Below, in pieces: positions 7,770-14,624 of a stretch of 17,394 nucleotides of DNA. The stretch comes from Candidatus Hydrogenedentes bacterium UBA2224 (GTDB lineage Bacteria; Hydrogenedentota; Hydrogenedentia; Hydrogenedentales; SLHB01): contig DDYW01000129.1 in assembly GCA_002348185.1 (NCBI GenBank), positions 1-17,394 on the forward strand. The letters run 5' to 3'. Both the position numbers and the translations under genes were made by a program. Each line of letters starts with the position of its first letter. Position 1 is the first letter of the stretch. Below the pieces are notes generated by a model, which saw only the letters and a list, made by a program, of their open reading frames with translations, was not told the DNA's origin and ran no database searches.

Positions 7770-8801
7770 ATGACCCAGGAGCAATGGAACACGCTGCTGG
7801 CCGTGGTGGACGGCGCCCACGCCGGCCCGCCGCCCGTGGGATTCATCATCGACAGCCCCTGGCTGCCCAACTGGGCCGGCATGTCGATCCTCGATTACCT
7901 GGCCAGCGAGTCCCGATGGTTCGAAGCCAACCTGCAGGCCGTCGAGCGGTTCCCCGATGCCCTCTTCCTGCCGGGTTTCTGGGCGGAATACGGCATGTGT
8001 ACCGAGCCCTCGGCGTTCGGCGCGAAATGCATCTTTCCCGACCACGAGTTTCCCTTCGCCGAAAGGGTGTGTGAAGACATCGCACGCGCTGCCGCGCTCC
8101 CCAAACCCAACCCCCGGACCGACGGCCTCGCCCCGTTCGTGCTCAAACGGCTGCAGCACCTCGAACCGCGCATCAGAGACGCCGGCCACGCCATCCGCTT
8201 CGCGGTGGCGCGGGGACCGCTGAATATCGCCGGGTTTCTCCTGGGCAACACCGAGTTTCTGCTCGGCCTGAAAATGGATCCCGACGCATCCCACACGTTT
8301 TTGAACACCATAACCGGCTATCTCGAAGACTGGTTGAAGCTCCAGGCCGCCACCTTTCCCGCCATTGACGGCGTGCTGCTCCTCGATGACCTGGCGGGAT
8401 TCGTCGGACCTGACGATTTCGTGGAATTCGCCAAACCCTATCTCAAACGCGCCTTTGAGGCCATCGACGTCCGCGTTCGCTTCTTTCACAACGACGCCGA
8501 GGGCCTGGTCTGCGCGCCCCATCTCGCGGATACCGGCATCAATCTCTTCAATTTCTCGCACAACCATCCGTTGCAGGCCATGCGCGAAGCCGTGGGAGAA
8601 CGCGTCGTCCTGTTCGGCAACATCCCGCCCAGGGACGTCCTGGCCCAGGGCGACCCCGGCCAGGTGCGGCAAGCCGTCCACGAACTCCTCGAATCCGTTG
8701 AGGACACGCGCGGGCTCATTCTCTCCTGCGGCGGCGGCATGCCCCCCGGCGTGCCGGCCGGGAACATCGACGCCTTCCTGGCGGCCGCGGCGGCGGGATA
8801 A
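7770..8801 (+). CDS. Uroporphyrinogen decarboxylase (URO-D) superfamily protein, methyltransferase-like
   Basis: 343 residues. The superfamily includes HemE, the corrinoid:coenzyme M methyltransferases (MtaA, MtbA) and many uncharacterised enzymes. Seen here: VLLLDDLAGFVGPDDFVEFAKPYLKRAF (a URO-D/MtaA-like central strand and helix, near 202-229), RFFHNDAEG (237-245), LFGNIPPRDVLAQGDPGQV (281-299) and ILSCGGGMPPGVP (317-329). MtaA-type enzymes bind zinc through H-x-C and a distant Cys. Here His240 and Cys320 are kept, but the H-x-C cysteine position is Asp242, so zinc and thiol activation are uncertain. It is not a true HemE, because the N-terminal HemE arginine motifs are missing. The start at 7770 is preferred over a TTG at 7680; an AGGAG site (7752-7756) lies 13 bases upstream, a little far. 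It precedes hypA by 52 bases. The substrate is unknown. Confidence 0.8.
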   Translation: MTQEQWNTLLAVVDGAHAGPPPVGFIIDSPWLPNWAGMSILDYLASESRWFEANLQAVERFPDALFLPGFWAEYGMCTEPSAFGAKCIFPDHEFPFAERVCEDIARAAALPKPNPRTDGLAPFVLKRLQHLEPRIRDAGHAIRFAVARGPLNIAGFLLGNTEFLLGLKMDPDASHTFLNTITGYLEDWLKLQAATFPAIDGVLLLDDLAGFVGPDDFVEFAKPYLKRAFEAIDVRVRFFHNDAEGLVCAPHLADTGINLFNFSHNHPLQAMREAVGERVVLFGNIPPRDVLAQGDPGQVRQAVHELLESVEDTRGLILSCGGGMPPGVPAGNIDAFLAAAAAG

Positions 8802-8818
8802 CGTGCCGCGCACTCCGT

Positions 8819-8847
8819 TTGCGCCGGGCTTTCGGGTGCGCTATCCT
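8819..8847 (+). promoter_or_regulatory. Candidate promoter for a leaderless hypAB transcript
   Basis: TTGCGC (8819-8824) and TATCCT (8842-8847) are separated by exactly 17 bases. The expected start of transcription, about seven bases after the -10 box, falls on the A of the hypA ATG (8854). No Shine-Dalgarno sequence lies before hypA, which agrees with leaderless translation. Confidence 0.4.
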
Positions 8848-8853
8848 CGTTCG

Positions 8854-9129
8854 ATGCACGAACTGTCGTTTGCACAACAGATCCTGGAGGCCATTCAGCG
8901 CGAAACGGCCGGTTTCGACGGGGCGCGTGTAACGCGCGTCAAACTGCGCGCCGACGAATACCTCGCTCTCGAACCCGCCAGCCTCCGGTTCTGTCTTGAG
9001 AGTATTTCGGTGAACACCATCCTGGACGGCGCGGCCATCGAGATCGAAGAGGTGCCGCTTCCGCCGGGCGCTGAACGGCCACTGTTTGGCGCCGGACTCG
9101 TTATTGAGGAGATCGAACTGGATGAGTAA
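8854..9129 (+). CDS. hypA: HypA-type nickel insertion protein lacking the zinc domain
   Basis: 91 residues; the usual length is about 113-120. HypA hands nickel to the large subunit of [NiFe]-hydrogenase together with HypB. The N-terminal Ni-binding MHE motif is present (MHELSFAQQILEAI), followed by ARVTRVKLRADEYLALEPASLRFCLESISVNTILDGAAIEIEE, a good match to the HypA fold, and the C-terminal strand GLVIEEIELDE. Between these the zinc domain, normally two CxxC pairs in about 35 residues, is replaced by the linker VPLPPGAERPLFGA. The only cysteine is Cys47. Because the final strand, in its typical position, is kept, this is an internal loss and not a frameshift or truncation. The gene overlaps hypB by eight bases. 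It could be a functional variant or a relic. Confidence 0.85.
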   Translation: MHELSFAQQILEAIQRETAGFDGARVTRVKLRADEYLALEPASLRFCLESISVNTILDGAAIEIEEVPLPPGAERPLFGAGLVIEEIELDE

Positions 9130-9772
9130 GACGGTCAAGCTTGAACAGAAAGTGCAGGCCAAAGGCCACGAAATCGCCATGGAACTGCGCGAGCGGTTCC
9201 GCAAGAAGGGCATCTTCGTCGTCAACCTGATCGGTTCGCCGGGCGCGGGCAAGACCAGTCTGCTCGAAGCCCTGGCCCCCCGCATCGCGGGCCGCGCGGC
9301 CGTCATCGAGGGCGACCTCGCCACCGACAACGACAAGCGCCGCATCGAACAGGCCGGATTGCGCGCCTACCAGATCAACACCGTCGGCGCGTGTCACCTG
9401 GATGCCGCCATGGTGCGCGACGCCCTGAACGAGTTCTCGCTCGACGGGATCAGCCTCCTGTTCATCGAGAACGTCGGCAATCTCGTGTGCCCCGCCAGTT
9501 TTGAGATCGGCGAGGACATCAAGGTCGCCATCGTGTCCACCACGGAAGGCGAAGACAAACCCGCCAAATACCCCAAGGCCATGAAGGTCGCCTCGGCCAT
9601 GGTCATCACCAAGACTGATCTCCTGCCGTATATCGCCTGCGATGTTGACCGCATGGAACGCGACGTGCGCGCGCTGGTGCCGGACATGCCGGTCTTCCGC
9701 ACGGCCGCCACCACCGGCGAAGGCACCGGCGAGTTCCTCCAATGGATTGAGGCCCAGGCCGCGGCACGATAA
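9122..9772 (+). CDS. hypB: HypB GTPase for nickel insertion into [NiFe]-hydrogenase
   Basis: 216 residues. HypB is a G3E-family GTPase that works with HypA. The P-loop GSPGAGKT (38-45), GDLATDNDKRRI (64-75), the conserved metal motif GACHLDAAMV (Cys91, His92), ENVGNLVCP (Cys123) and the guanine-specificity motif TKTD (163-166, the usual NKxD with Thr in place of Asn) are present. This matches the GTPase-domain metal site that controls dimerisation. The N-terminal CxxCGC nickel site and histidine-rich stretch of some HypB proteins are absent. I chose the ATG at 9122, with GAGGAG at 9106-9111 ten bases before it; the frame is open further upstream (to 9086) but that start has no such site. Translation should be coupled to hypA. 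Confidence 0.96.
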   Translation: MSKTVKLEQKVQAKGHEIAMELRERFRKKGIFVVNLIGSPGAGKTSLLEALAPRIAGRAAVIEGDLATDNDKRRIEQAGLRAYQINTVGACHLDAAMVRDALNEFSLDGISLLFIENVGNLVCPASFEIGEDIKVAIVSTTEGEDKPAKYPKAMKVASAMVITKTDLLPYIACDVDRMERDVRALVPDMPVFRTAATTGEGTGEFLQWIEAQAAAR

Positions 9773-9796
9773 TAGGCCCGCGCCCTGCTTCATGCG

Positions 9797-9832
9797 TCCT
9801 ATAGGTCCCATGGGTCCTATAAGTCCTATAGG
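9797..9832 (+). repeat. Four-unit 9-base tandem repeat between hypB and hypE
   Basis: The units are TCCTATAGG, TCCCATGGG, TCCTATAAG and TCCTATAGG in perfect register. Three of four contain an 8-base perfect palindrome (CCTATAGG, CCCATGGG), and the variant unit changes both sides so that its palindrome is kept. The array sits between the convergent genes hypB and hypE and ends six bases before the end of hypE. Complementary units could fold into hairpins in both directions, so it may act as a bidirectional terminator or simply be a spreading short repeat. The same unit recurs, inverted, at 14557-14592. Confidence 0.85.
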
Positions 9833-9837
9833 CCCCC

Positions 9838-10839
9838 TCAGCAAATCCGCGGTAAATCCTCGCCATAGGGCATTTCGACGATGCGCTCCCCGCCGAACCG
9901 GGTGCGCATGACGCACGAAACCCGTTTGCGGGGTACGACCCGGCCGATGAGGGCGGCGTGTTCGCCGCCGGGAGTCTTCTTGAGGGTGTCGAGGGCCAGT
10001 TCGGCGTGGTTTTCGGCCACGAACACGACGATCTTGCCTTCGTTGGCGACGGTGAGCGGGTCCAGGCCCAGCATTTCGCACGCGGCACGGGTTTCGGGAC
10101 GCACGGGGATGGCCGCCTCGTCCAGTTCGACGGTGACGCCCGAATCGTCGGCCAGTTCCACACAGCACGCGGCCAGACCGCCCCGCGTGGGATCGCGCAT
10201 GACGCGGGGTTCGATGCCCGCGTCGATGAGCGCTTTGACGAAGGGCCAGACCGGCGCCGCGTCGGACCGGACCCGCGTGCCGAACGCGATCCCTTCGCGC
10301 TCGCTCATGACCGCGATGCCGTGCTCCGCAATCGGTCCGTTGATGAGCACGCAGTCCTCCGGCTCAAGGCTTTTGGGATCCGAGTGAATGCGCCGGATGC
10401 CGATGCCCGCCGTATTCACAAAAAGCTGGTCGGCCTCGCCCCGTGCAACGACTTTGGTGTCGCCCGTGACGATCTGGACGCCGGACGCCGCGGCCGCGGC
10501 CGCCGCCGACCGTACAATCCGGCCCAGGGTCTCGATATCAAAGCCTTCCTCGATGATGAGACTCATGGACAGGGCCTGCGGCTCGGCGCCCGATACGGCA
10601 AGATCGTTGCTCGTACCGTGAACGCTCAAGCTGCCGATGTCGCCGCCGCGAAAAAACAGGGGCTTGACCACAAACGAATCCGTGGTGAATGCGAGGTTCT
10701 CGGCGCCCGGCACCACGGCGGCGTCAGGCAACCCGTCGGCCGTGCGGCCCAGCGACGCGAGCAGCACCTCGGCGATCAGTTCGCGCGTGAGCGCGCCCCC
10801 GCCGCCATGGGCTAATACAATGCGTTTCGAGTTTTCCAT
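9838..10839 (-). CDS. hypE: HypE, carbamoyl-phosphate-derived cyanide ligand synthesis
   Basis: 333 residues. HypE takes the carbamoyl group from HypF onto its C-terminal cysteine and dehydrates it with ATP to thiocyanate, the source of the CN ligands. Members of the PurM/AIRS fold. Visible: AFTTDSFVVKPLFFRGGDIG, HGTSNDLAVSGAEP, VTGDTKVV (ATP/Mg region), MRDPTRGG, NEGKIVVFV and the ending LPRIC, with the carbamoylated Cys as the final residue (Cys333). The ATG at 10839 gives MENSKRIVLAHGGGG, which aligns with the family's start. The Shine-Dalgarno match is weak (AGGA, about 15 bases away). The gene lies 70 bases after hypD in the same direction. Confidence 0.97.
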   Translation of the reverse strand: MENSKRIVLAHGGGGALTRELIAEVLLASLGRTADGLPDAAVVPGAENLAFTTDSFVVKPLFFRGGDIGSLSVHGTSNDLAVSGAEPQALSMSLIIEEGFDIETLGRIVRSAAAAAAASGVQIVTGDTKVVARGEADQLFVNTAGIGIRRIHSDPKSLEPEDCVLINGPIAEHGIAVMSEREGIAFGTRVRSDAAPVWPFVKALIDAGIEPRVMRDPTRGGLAACCVELADDSGVTVELDEAAIPVRPETRAACEMLGLDPLTVANEGKIVVFVAENHAELALDTLKKTPGGEHAALIGRVVPRKRVSCVMRTRFGGERIVEMPYGEDLPRIC

Positions 10840-10887
10840 GATCAGTACTACCGCGTCCTGAATCTGACTACAAATCCGCTTTTCTTT

Positions 10888-10909
10888 GGAGGGGGTCACT
10901 CCCCCCTCC
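10888..10909 (-). other. Intercistronic hairpin between hypD and hypE
   Basis: GGAGGGGG (10888-10895) and CCCCCTCC (10902-10909) form an eight-pair stem with a six-base loop immediately after the hypD stop, in the 70-base hypD-hypE gap. On the minus strand the hairpin is followed by AAAGAAAAG, not by T residues, so it is not a standard terminator. It may set the hypD 3' end and lower hypE expression, or have no role. Confidence 0.5.
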
Positions 10910-11968
10910 TTATCCATATTTATACCGGGCGGCGCAGGAGCCTTCCGAGGAAACCATGCAGGGCCCGAGCGGATTGCGCGGCGTGCATTCGTTCCCGAAG
11001 AACGGGCATTCGGGCGGGTGGATGACGCCTTTGAGGACGTCTCCGCATCGGCACCGCGGCAACTGCACCGGCGCCAGGTCCGGCAAGGCGTACCTCCGAG
11101 CGGCATCGAGCGCGGCAAAGGCCTCTTTCAGGACGAGACCACTGCCGGGAATGACACCCAGCCCGCGCCATTCCGCTTCGGCGACGTCAAACACGCGCAG
11201 CAGGATGTCCCAGGCCCGCGCATTGCCGCCCGGTTTGACGGCCCGCGTGTACTGCACGAACGATCCCGTGCGCTTCGCCGCGATGCACTCCAGCACCATG
11301 GCGATGCCCTCGAGAACGTCCGAAGGCTCGAATCCCGTGGCGACGCACGGCGCCGCGTAGTGTTGCGCGACTTCCTCGTACGCTTCCGGACCGATAATCA
11401 CGGAGACGTGGCCCGGTGTGAGGAATCCCTCGATGCGCGACGCGCCTTCGAGCACTGCCTTCATCGCGGGGACAATCAGCTTGTGCGAGGCGTAGACCGA
11501 GAAGTTGGTGAGACCCCGTTCGCTGGCCTGCAGCACCACCGAGGCGACGCCCGGCGCCGTGGTCTCGAAACCGACGGCCGCGAACACCACCGCGCGCTCC
11601 GGCTCGCGCGAAGCGAGTTCGAGGGCGTCCAGGGGCGAATAGACGACGCGCACATCCGCGCCGCGGGACCGTTCCTCAACCAGCGATGTTGTGAGGCCCG
11701 GCACCCGGATCATGTCGCCGAACGAACACAGCGTGACCCCCGGGCTGCGGGCAAGCAGCAGGATGCGCTCGATGTCGCGCTGGGAGGTCACGCAGACCGG
11801 ACACCCGGGCCCCGACACCAGTTCGACGGCATGCGGCAGAAGCGAACGAAGCCCGCCTCTCCCGATGGCGTGGGTGTGCGTGCCGCAGACTTCCATGATG
11901 CGGACATGCCGGCCCAGTTCGTCCGCGGCCTGCCGGACACGGTCGAGAAATGCCTCAGGGCGCGCCAA
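10910..11968 (-). CDS. hypD: HypD, iron-sulfur scaffold for the Fe(CN)2CO unit
   Basis: 352 residues. HypD, with HypC, assembles the Fe(CN)2CO group. Conserved elements: MEVCGTHTHAI (Cys28), GPGCPVC (Cys56 and Cys59), AVGFETTAPG, TPGHVSVIIG, ATGFEPSDVL and a C-terminal Fe-S-type cluster with several Cys (RCRCGDVLKGVIHPPECPFFG, then GPCMVSSEGSC). The spacing from Cys28 to Cys56 and Cys59 agrees with that of the E. coli protein. There is no ATG or GTG in the right phase; the best start is TTG at 11968, with AGGAAGG about ten bases upstream, lying 14 bases inside the hypC 3' end. Longer open frames upstream of this run into hypC and hypF and are not real. Confidence 0.95.
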   Translation of the reverse strand: MARPEAFLDRVRQAADELGRHVRIMEVCGTHTHAIGRGGLRSLLPHAVELVSGPGCPVCVTSQRDIERILLLARSPGVTLCSFGDMIRVPGLTTSLVEERSRGADVRVVYSPLDALELASREPERAVVFAAVGFETTAPGVASVVLQASERGLTNFSVYASHKLIVPAMKAVLEGASRIEGFLTPGHVSVIIGPEAYEEVAQHYAAPCVATGFEPSDVLEGIAMVLECIAAKRTGSFVQYTRAVKPGGNARAWDILLRVFDVAEAEWRGLGVIPGSGLVLKEAFAALDAARRYALPDLAPVQLPRCRCGDVLKGVIHPPECPFFGNECTPRNPLGPCMVSSEGSCAARYKYG

Positions 11969-12191
11969 AATCGCCCATCCCTTCCTGCAATTCCGAGAAA
12001 AGCGCGAGCGTTTTCCGGGCATCGTCGGGTTCGAGTTTCTCGATGGCAAAGCCGGCGTGCACGAGAACCCAGTCGCCAGGGGCCGGGTCGTCGATGAGGC
12101 TGAAATCGGCCTCGCGCACGTTGCCCGCCAACGCGACCTTGCCGCGGGCGCCGTCAATCTCGATGATCTGCGCTGGAATGGCCAAACACAT
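11955..12191 (-). CDS. hypC: HypC, small chaperone of [NiFe]-hydrogenase maturation
   Basis: 78 residues, close to the family norm. HypC binds Fe with HypD and delivers it to the hydrogenase large subunit. It starts MCLAIPAQIIEI; Cys2 is the essential residue after methionine removal. The VHAGFAIEKL segment with His45 is typical (the E. coli counterpart is near His51). It overlaps the hypF 3' end by 38 bases and the hypD start by 14 bases, so all three are translated as one coupled block. GGAG lies about 11 bases before the ATG. Confidence 0.97.
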   Translation of the reverse strand: MCLAIPAQIIEIDGARGKVALAGNVREADFSLIDDPAPGDWVLVHAGFAIEKLEPDDARKTLALFSELQEGMGDFGAP

Positions 12192-14478
12192 GATGGATGC
12201 AGCTCCATGCGGCGGCGGCCGCCTGTCCCAGACTGATGCCGCCGTCTCCGGGCGGGACCGCCGCGTTCAGCAATGGCGTGAATCCCTGGCATTCGAGCAG
12301 GGACACAAGCCGTTCGGTCAGAAACCGGTTGGCGAAGACGCCTCCCGACAAGGCAACATCCGACACACCGGCGTGTATTCGGAGACGTTCGCAGACGGTC
12401 AGTGTAGCATGCGCGATGGCGTTATGGAAACGCGCGGCACAGACGGAAACGGGCACGTTCCGGCGCCGGTCGTCCACCAGCGCGCGGATGATGTCGCTGC
12501 TCTGAATGACGAGGACCCCGTCTTCGCCGGATGCGATGCCTGCTTCGTAGAACCCGTGTTCATCGGTGGCCAGGCTCGCCTGGGCTTCGAGTTCCATGGG
12601 CGCCTGGGCGTGGAAGGTGTTGTACAGGCAGATGCCGAGCAGCGCGGCGGCGGCATCGAACAGACGGCCCATGCTCGTGGTTCGGGGACAATTGACGCCG
12701 CGGGCGATCATTTGCGCCAGCACGGGGAATTGCCCGGCGTGTTCGGGAAACCAGTCGCGGCACAGCTCGATGGCGCCGTCGCCAAGGGCCGCGTGGAGAC
12801 AGGCAAAGGCCATGCGCGGCGTCTCCTTTGCCGCGGCGTCGCCGCCGGGTTGCGGCACGGCTTCGAGATGCCCCACGCGCTCGTAATGCGCGTAGTCGTG
12901 GACCATGAGGACCTCGCCGCCCCAGAGCAGGTCGTCCGCGCCCCAGCCGAGCCCGTCGAACGAGACCGCGATGGCCGGTCCGGGATGATTCGCTTCAACC
13001 AGGGCCGACACCGCGTGGGCGTGATGATGCTGCACTGGAATCGCGTTCCTCTTCCGTTCCCGCACGTACCGGGTCGAGAGATACGCGGGATGGGGATCGT
13101 AGGCAATGACGCCGGGGTGCACACCGAGCACGTTCTGGAGGTGGTCGATGCCTTGCAGGAATGATTCGTACGCGGCGAGGCAGGTCAGATCGCCGATGTG
13201 ATGGCTGAGAAACGCGTATCCCCCGCGGGTGACGCAGACCGTGTTGTTAAGTTCGGGCCCGACCGCCAGGATCTCGTGGCCCGCCGTGTCGAACGGCAGT
13301 TTGACCGGGAACGGCGCATACCCCCGCGAACGGCGAAGAAACCGGAGCCGGCCGGCGATGACGCGAACGACCGAATCGTCGGTGCGGATGTGGATGCGGC
13401 GGTTGTGGAACAGGAAACAGTCGGCCAGCCCGGCCAGGCGTTGCAGAGCCTCCTCGTTGATGTGCGCGATGGGCTCGTCGGAGAGATTGCCGCTGGTCAT
13501 AACCAGCGCACGGAACGGCCCTTCCATGAGCAGGTGGTGCAGCGGCGTGTAGGGCAGCATCACGCCAAAAGACGGGTTGCGCGGCGCGACACCCTCGGCG
13601 AGGCCGTGGCCGGAGCGTTTGTCCAGCAGCACGATGGGCCGTTCGGCCGACTCGAGGATCTGGCGTTCGGCGGCGCAGGTGAACCGGCAGATGGCTTCCG
13701 CGGCGGCACAATCGCGCACCATCACCGCAAACGGTTTGAGGTCGCGGTGTTTGCGGGCGCGTAGAAGGGCCACCGCCTCAGGATGGGCCGCGTCGCACGC
13801 GAGATGGAATCCGCCCAGCCCCTTGATGGCCACGATGGCGCCCGCGGAAAGGCGCGCGATGGCTTCGGCGATGGGCGCCTCGCACGGGATCCGCGCGCCG
13901 CGGGAGTCGGCCAGCCATACGCGCGGGCCGCAGACCGGACAGCACGCCGGCTCGGCGTGAAACCGCCGGTTCGCGGGGTCTTCGTACTCGGCGCGGCAGT
14001 CCGGGCACATGGCAAACTCGGCCATGGTGGTCCTGGCGCGGTCATAGGGCAGATCCTGAATGATCGTGTACCGCGGTCCGCAATTCGTACAGTTGATGAA
14101 CGGATAGCGGTAGCGGCGATCGGTGGGCTCGGCCATCTCACGCAGGCAGTCGCCGCAGGTCGCCAGGTCGGGCGGCACGAGAACGCTGCGCACACCACCC
14201 GCACCGCTTTCGCGGATGCGGAACCCCGTCTCACCCAGAGGCGCAATTTCCAGCGTATCCACGCGTTCGATGCGGGCCAGCGGCGGCGGCGCGTCCCGCA
14301 ATCCGGCCAGGAACGCGTCGATGGCCTCGCGCGGACCTTCGAGTTCGATGGTCACTCCGCGCGGCTCATTGAAGACGAATCCAGCAAGACCCAGGCGCGT
14401 GGCCAGCCCGTAGACGAAGGGCCGAAACCCCACGCCCTGGACCGCCCCGAAGACGCTGATGTGCATGCGTGTGTTCAT
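12154..14478 (-). CDS. hypF: HypF, carbamoyltransferase of [NiFe]-hydrogenase maturation
   Basis: 774 residues, near the usual 750. HypF uses carbamoyl phosphate and ATP to carbamoylate HypE. Domains: acylphosphatase (about 5-90, with GAVQGVGFRPFVYGLA, Arg19 in the signature); two zinc fingers, Cys108/111 with Cys130/133 and Cys158/161 with Cys180/183; a YrdC-like domain (about 200-390, AIKGLGGFHLACDA, RKHRDLKPFAVMV); and a Kae1-like carbamoyltransferase domain (about 400-774, HHHAHAVSALVEANH, FDGLGWGADDLLWGGEVL, LSGGVFANRFL, PGDGGISLGQA). The ATG at 14478 is preferred because TACAAT sits just upstream (see the promoter entry); ATG at 14466 is another possibility. Longer upstream frames to 14541 would run through the promoter. 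No clear Shine-Dalgarno site is seen. Confidence 0.97.
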   Translation of the reverse strand: MNTRMHISVFGAVQGVGFRPFVYGLATRLGLAGFVFNEPRGVTIELEGPREAIDAFLAGLRDAPPPLARIERVDTLEIAPLGETGFRIRESGAGGVRSVLVPPDLATCGDCLREMAEPTDRRYRYPFINCTNCGPRYTIIQDLPYDRARTTMAEFAMCPDCRAEYEDPANRRFHAEPACCPVCGPRVWLADSRGARIPCEAPIAEAIARLSAGAIVAIKGLGGFHLACDAAHPEAVALLRARKHRDLKPFAVMVRDCAAAEAICRFTCAAERQILESAERPIVLLDKRSGHGLAEGVAPRNPSFGVMLPYTPLHHLLMEGPFRALVMTSGNLSDEPIAHINEEALQRLAGLADCFLFHNRRIHIRTDDSVVRVIAGRLRFLRRSRGYAPFPVKLPFDTAGHEILAVGPELNNTVCVTRGGYAFLSHHIGDLTCLAAYESFLQGIDHLQNVLGVHPGVIAYDPHPAYLSTRYVRERKRNAIPVQHHHAHAVSALVEANHPGPAIAVSFDGLGWGADDLLWGGEVLMVHDYAHYERVGHLEAVPQPGGDAAAKETPRMAFACLHAALGDGAIELCRDWFPEHAGQFPVLAQMIARGVNCPRTTSMGRLFDAAAALLGICLYNTFHAQAPMELEAQASLATDEHGFYEAGIASGEDGVLVIQSSDIIRALVDDRRRNVPVSVCAARFHNAIAHATLTVCERLRIHAGVSDVALSGGVFANRFLTERLVSLLECQGFTPLLNAAVPPGDGGISLGQAAAAAWSCIHHVFGHSSADHRD

Positions 14479-14488
14479 CGAGAGGCCG

Positions 14489-14518
14489 ATTGTACGGGAT
14501 CGGGGCATTCCCGCGCGA
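14489..14518 (-). promoter_or_regulatory. Candidate promoter for the hypFCDE operon, near-leaderless
   Basis: On the minus strand, TACAAT (14489-14494) matches the -10 consensus at five of six positions. A weak -35-like TCGCGC lies at 14513-14518, 18 bases away. The start of transcription would fall near 14482, only about four bases before the hypF ATG, which also lacks a Shine-Dalgarno site. This is the same pattern as in front of hypA. Confidence 0.4.
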
Positions 14519-14556
14519 GTACCGCGCTGGGAGGCACGCACGCACCGCCCGGCCCC

Positions 14557-14592
14557 GGAATAGGACCTATAAGACCTATAGGACCTATAGGC
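14557..14592 (+). repeat. 9-base tandem repeat upstream of hypF
   Basis: After a diverged unit (GGAATAGGA, 14557-14565) come CCTATAAGA (14566-14574), CCTATAGGA (14575-14583) and CCTATAGGC (14584-14592). CCTATAGGA is the reverse complement of the TCCTATAGG unit at 9797-9832, so the two arrays are in opposite orientation. This array lies between the end of the PhoD-like gene and the hypF promoter. Each good unit is an 8-base palindrome plus one spacer base. Confidence 0.8.
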
Positions 14593-14624
14593 AATCCGGA
14601 AGATGCCGGGCTTTTCCCCCTCCG

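Noticed and set aside
7110..8813. Minus-strand frame of 567 codons spanning two genes
   Set aside because: Antisense to the fucI end and the URO-D-like gene; composition is Gly/Arg/Val-rich and has no homology I can recognise.
9797..9832. CRISPR array, or a collagen-like Gly-Pro-Ile peptide
   Set aside because: The 9-base unit without spacers is not a CRISPR; the GPM/GPI peptide readings come from translating the repeat in short frames that are not genes.
10910..12292. Longer HypD reading frame starting well upstream
   Set aside because: It would overlap all of hypC and the end of hypF; TTG at 11968 starts the conserved part with a good ribosome site.
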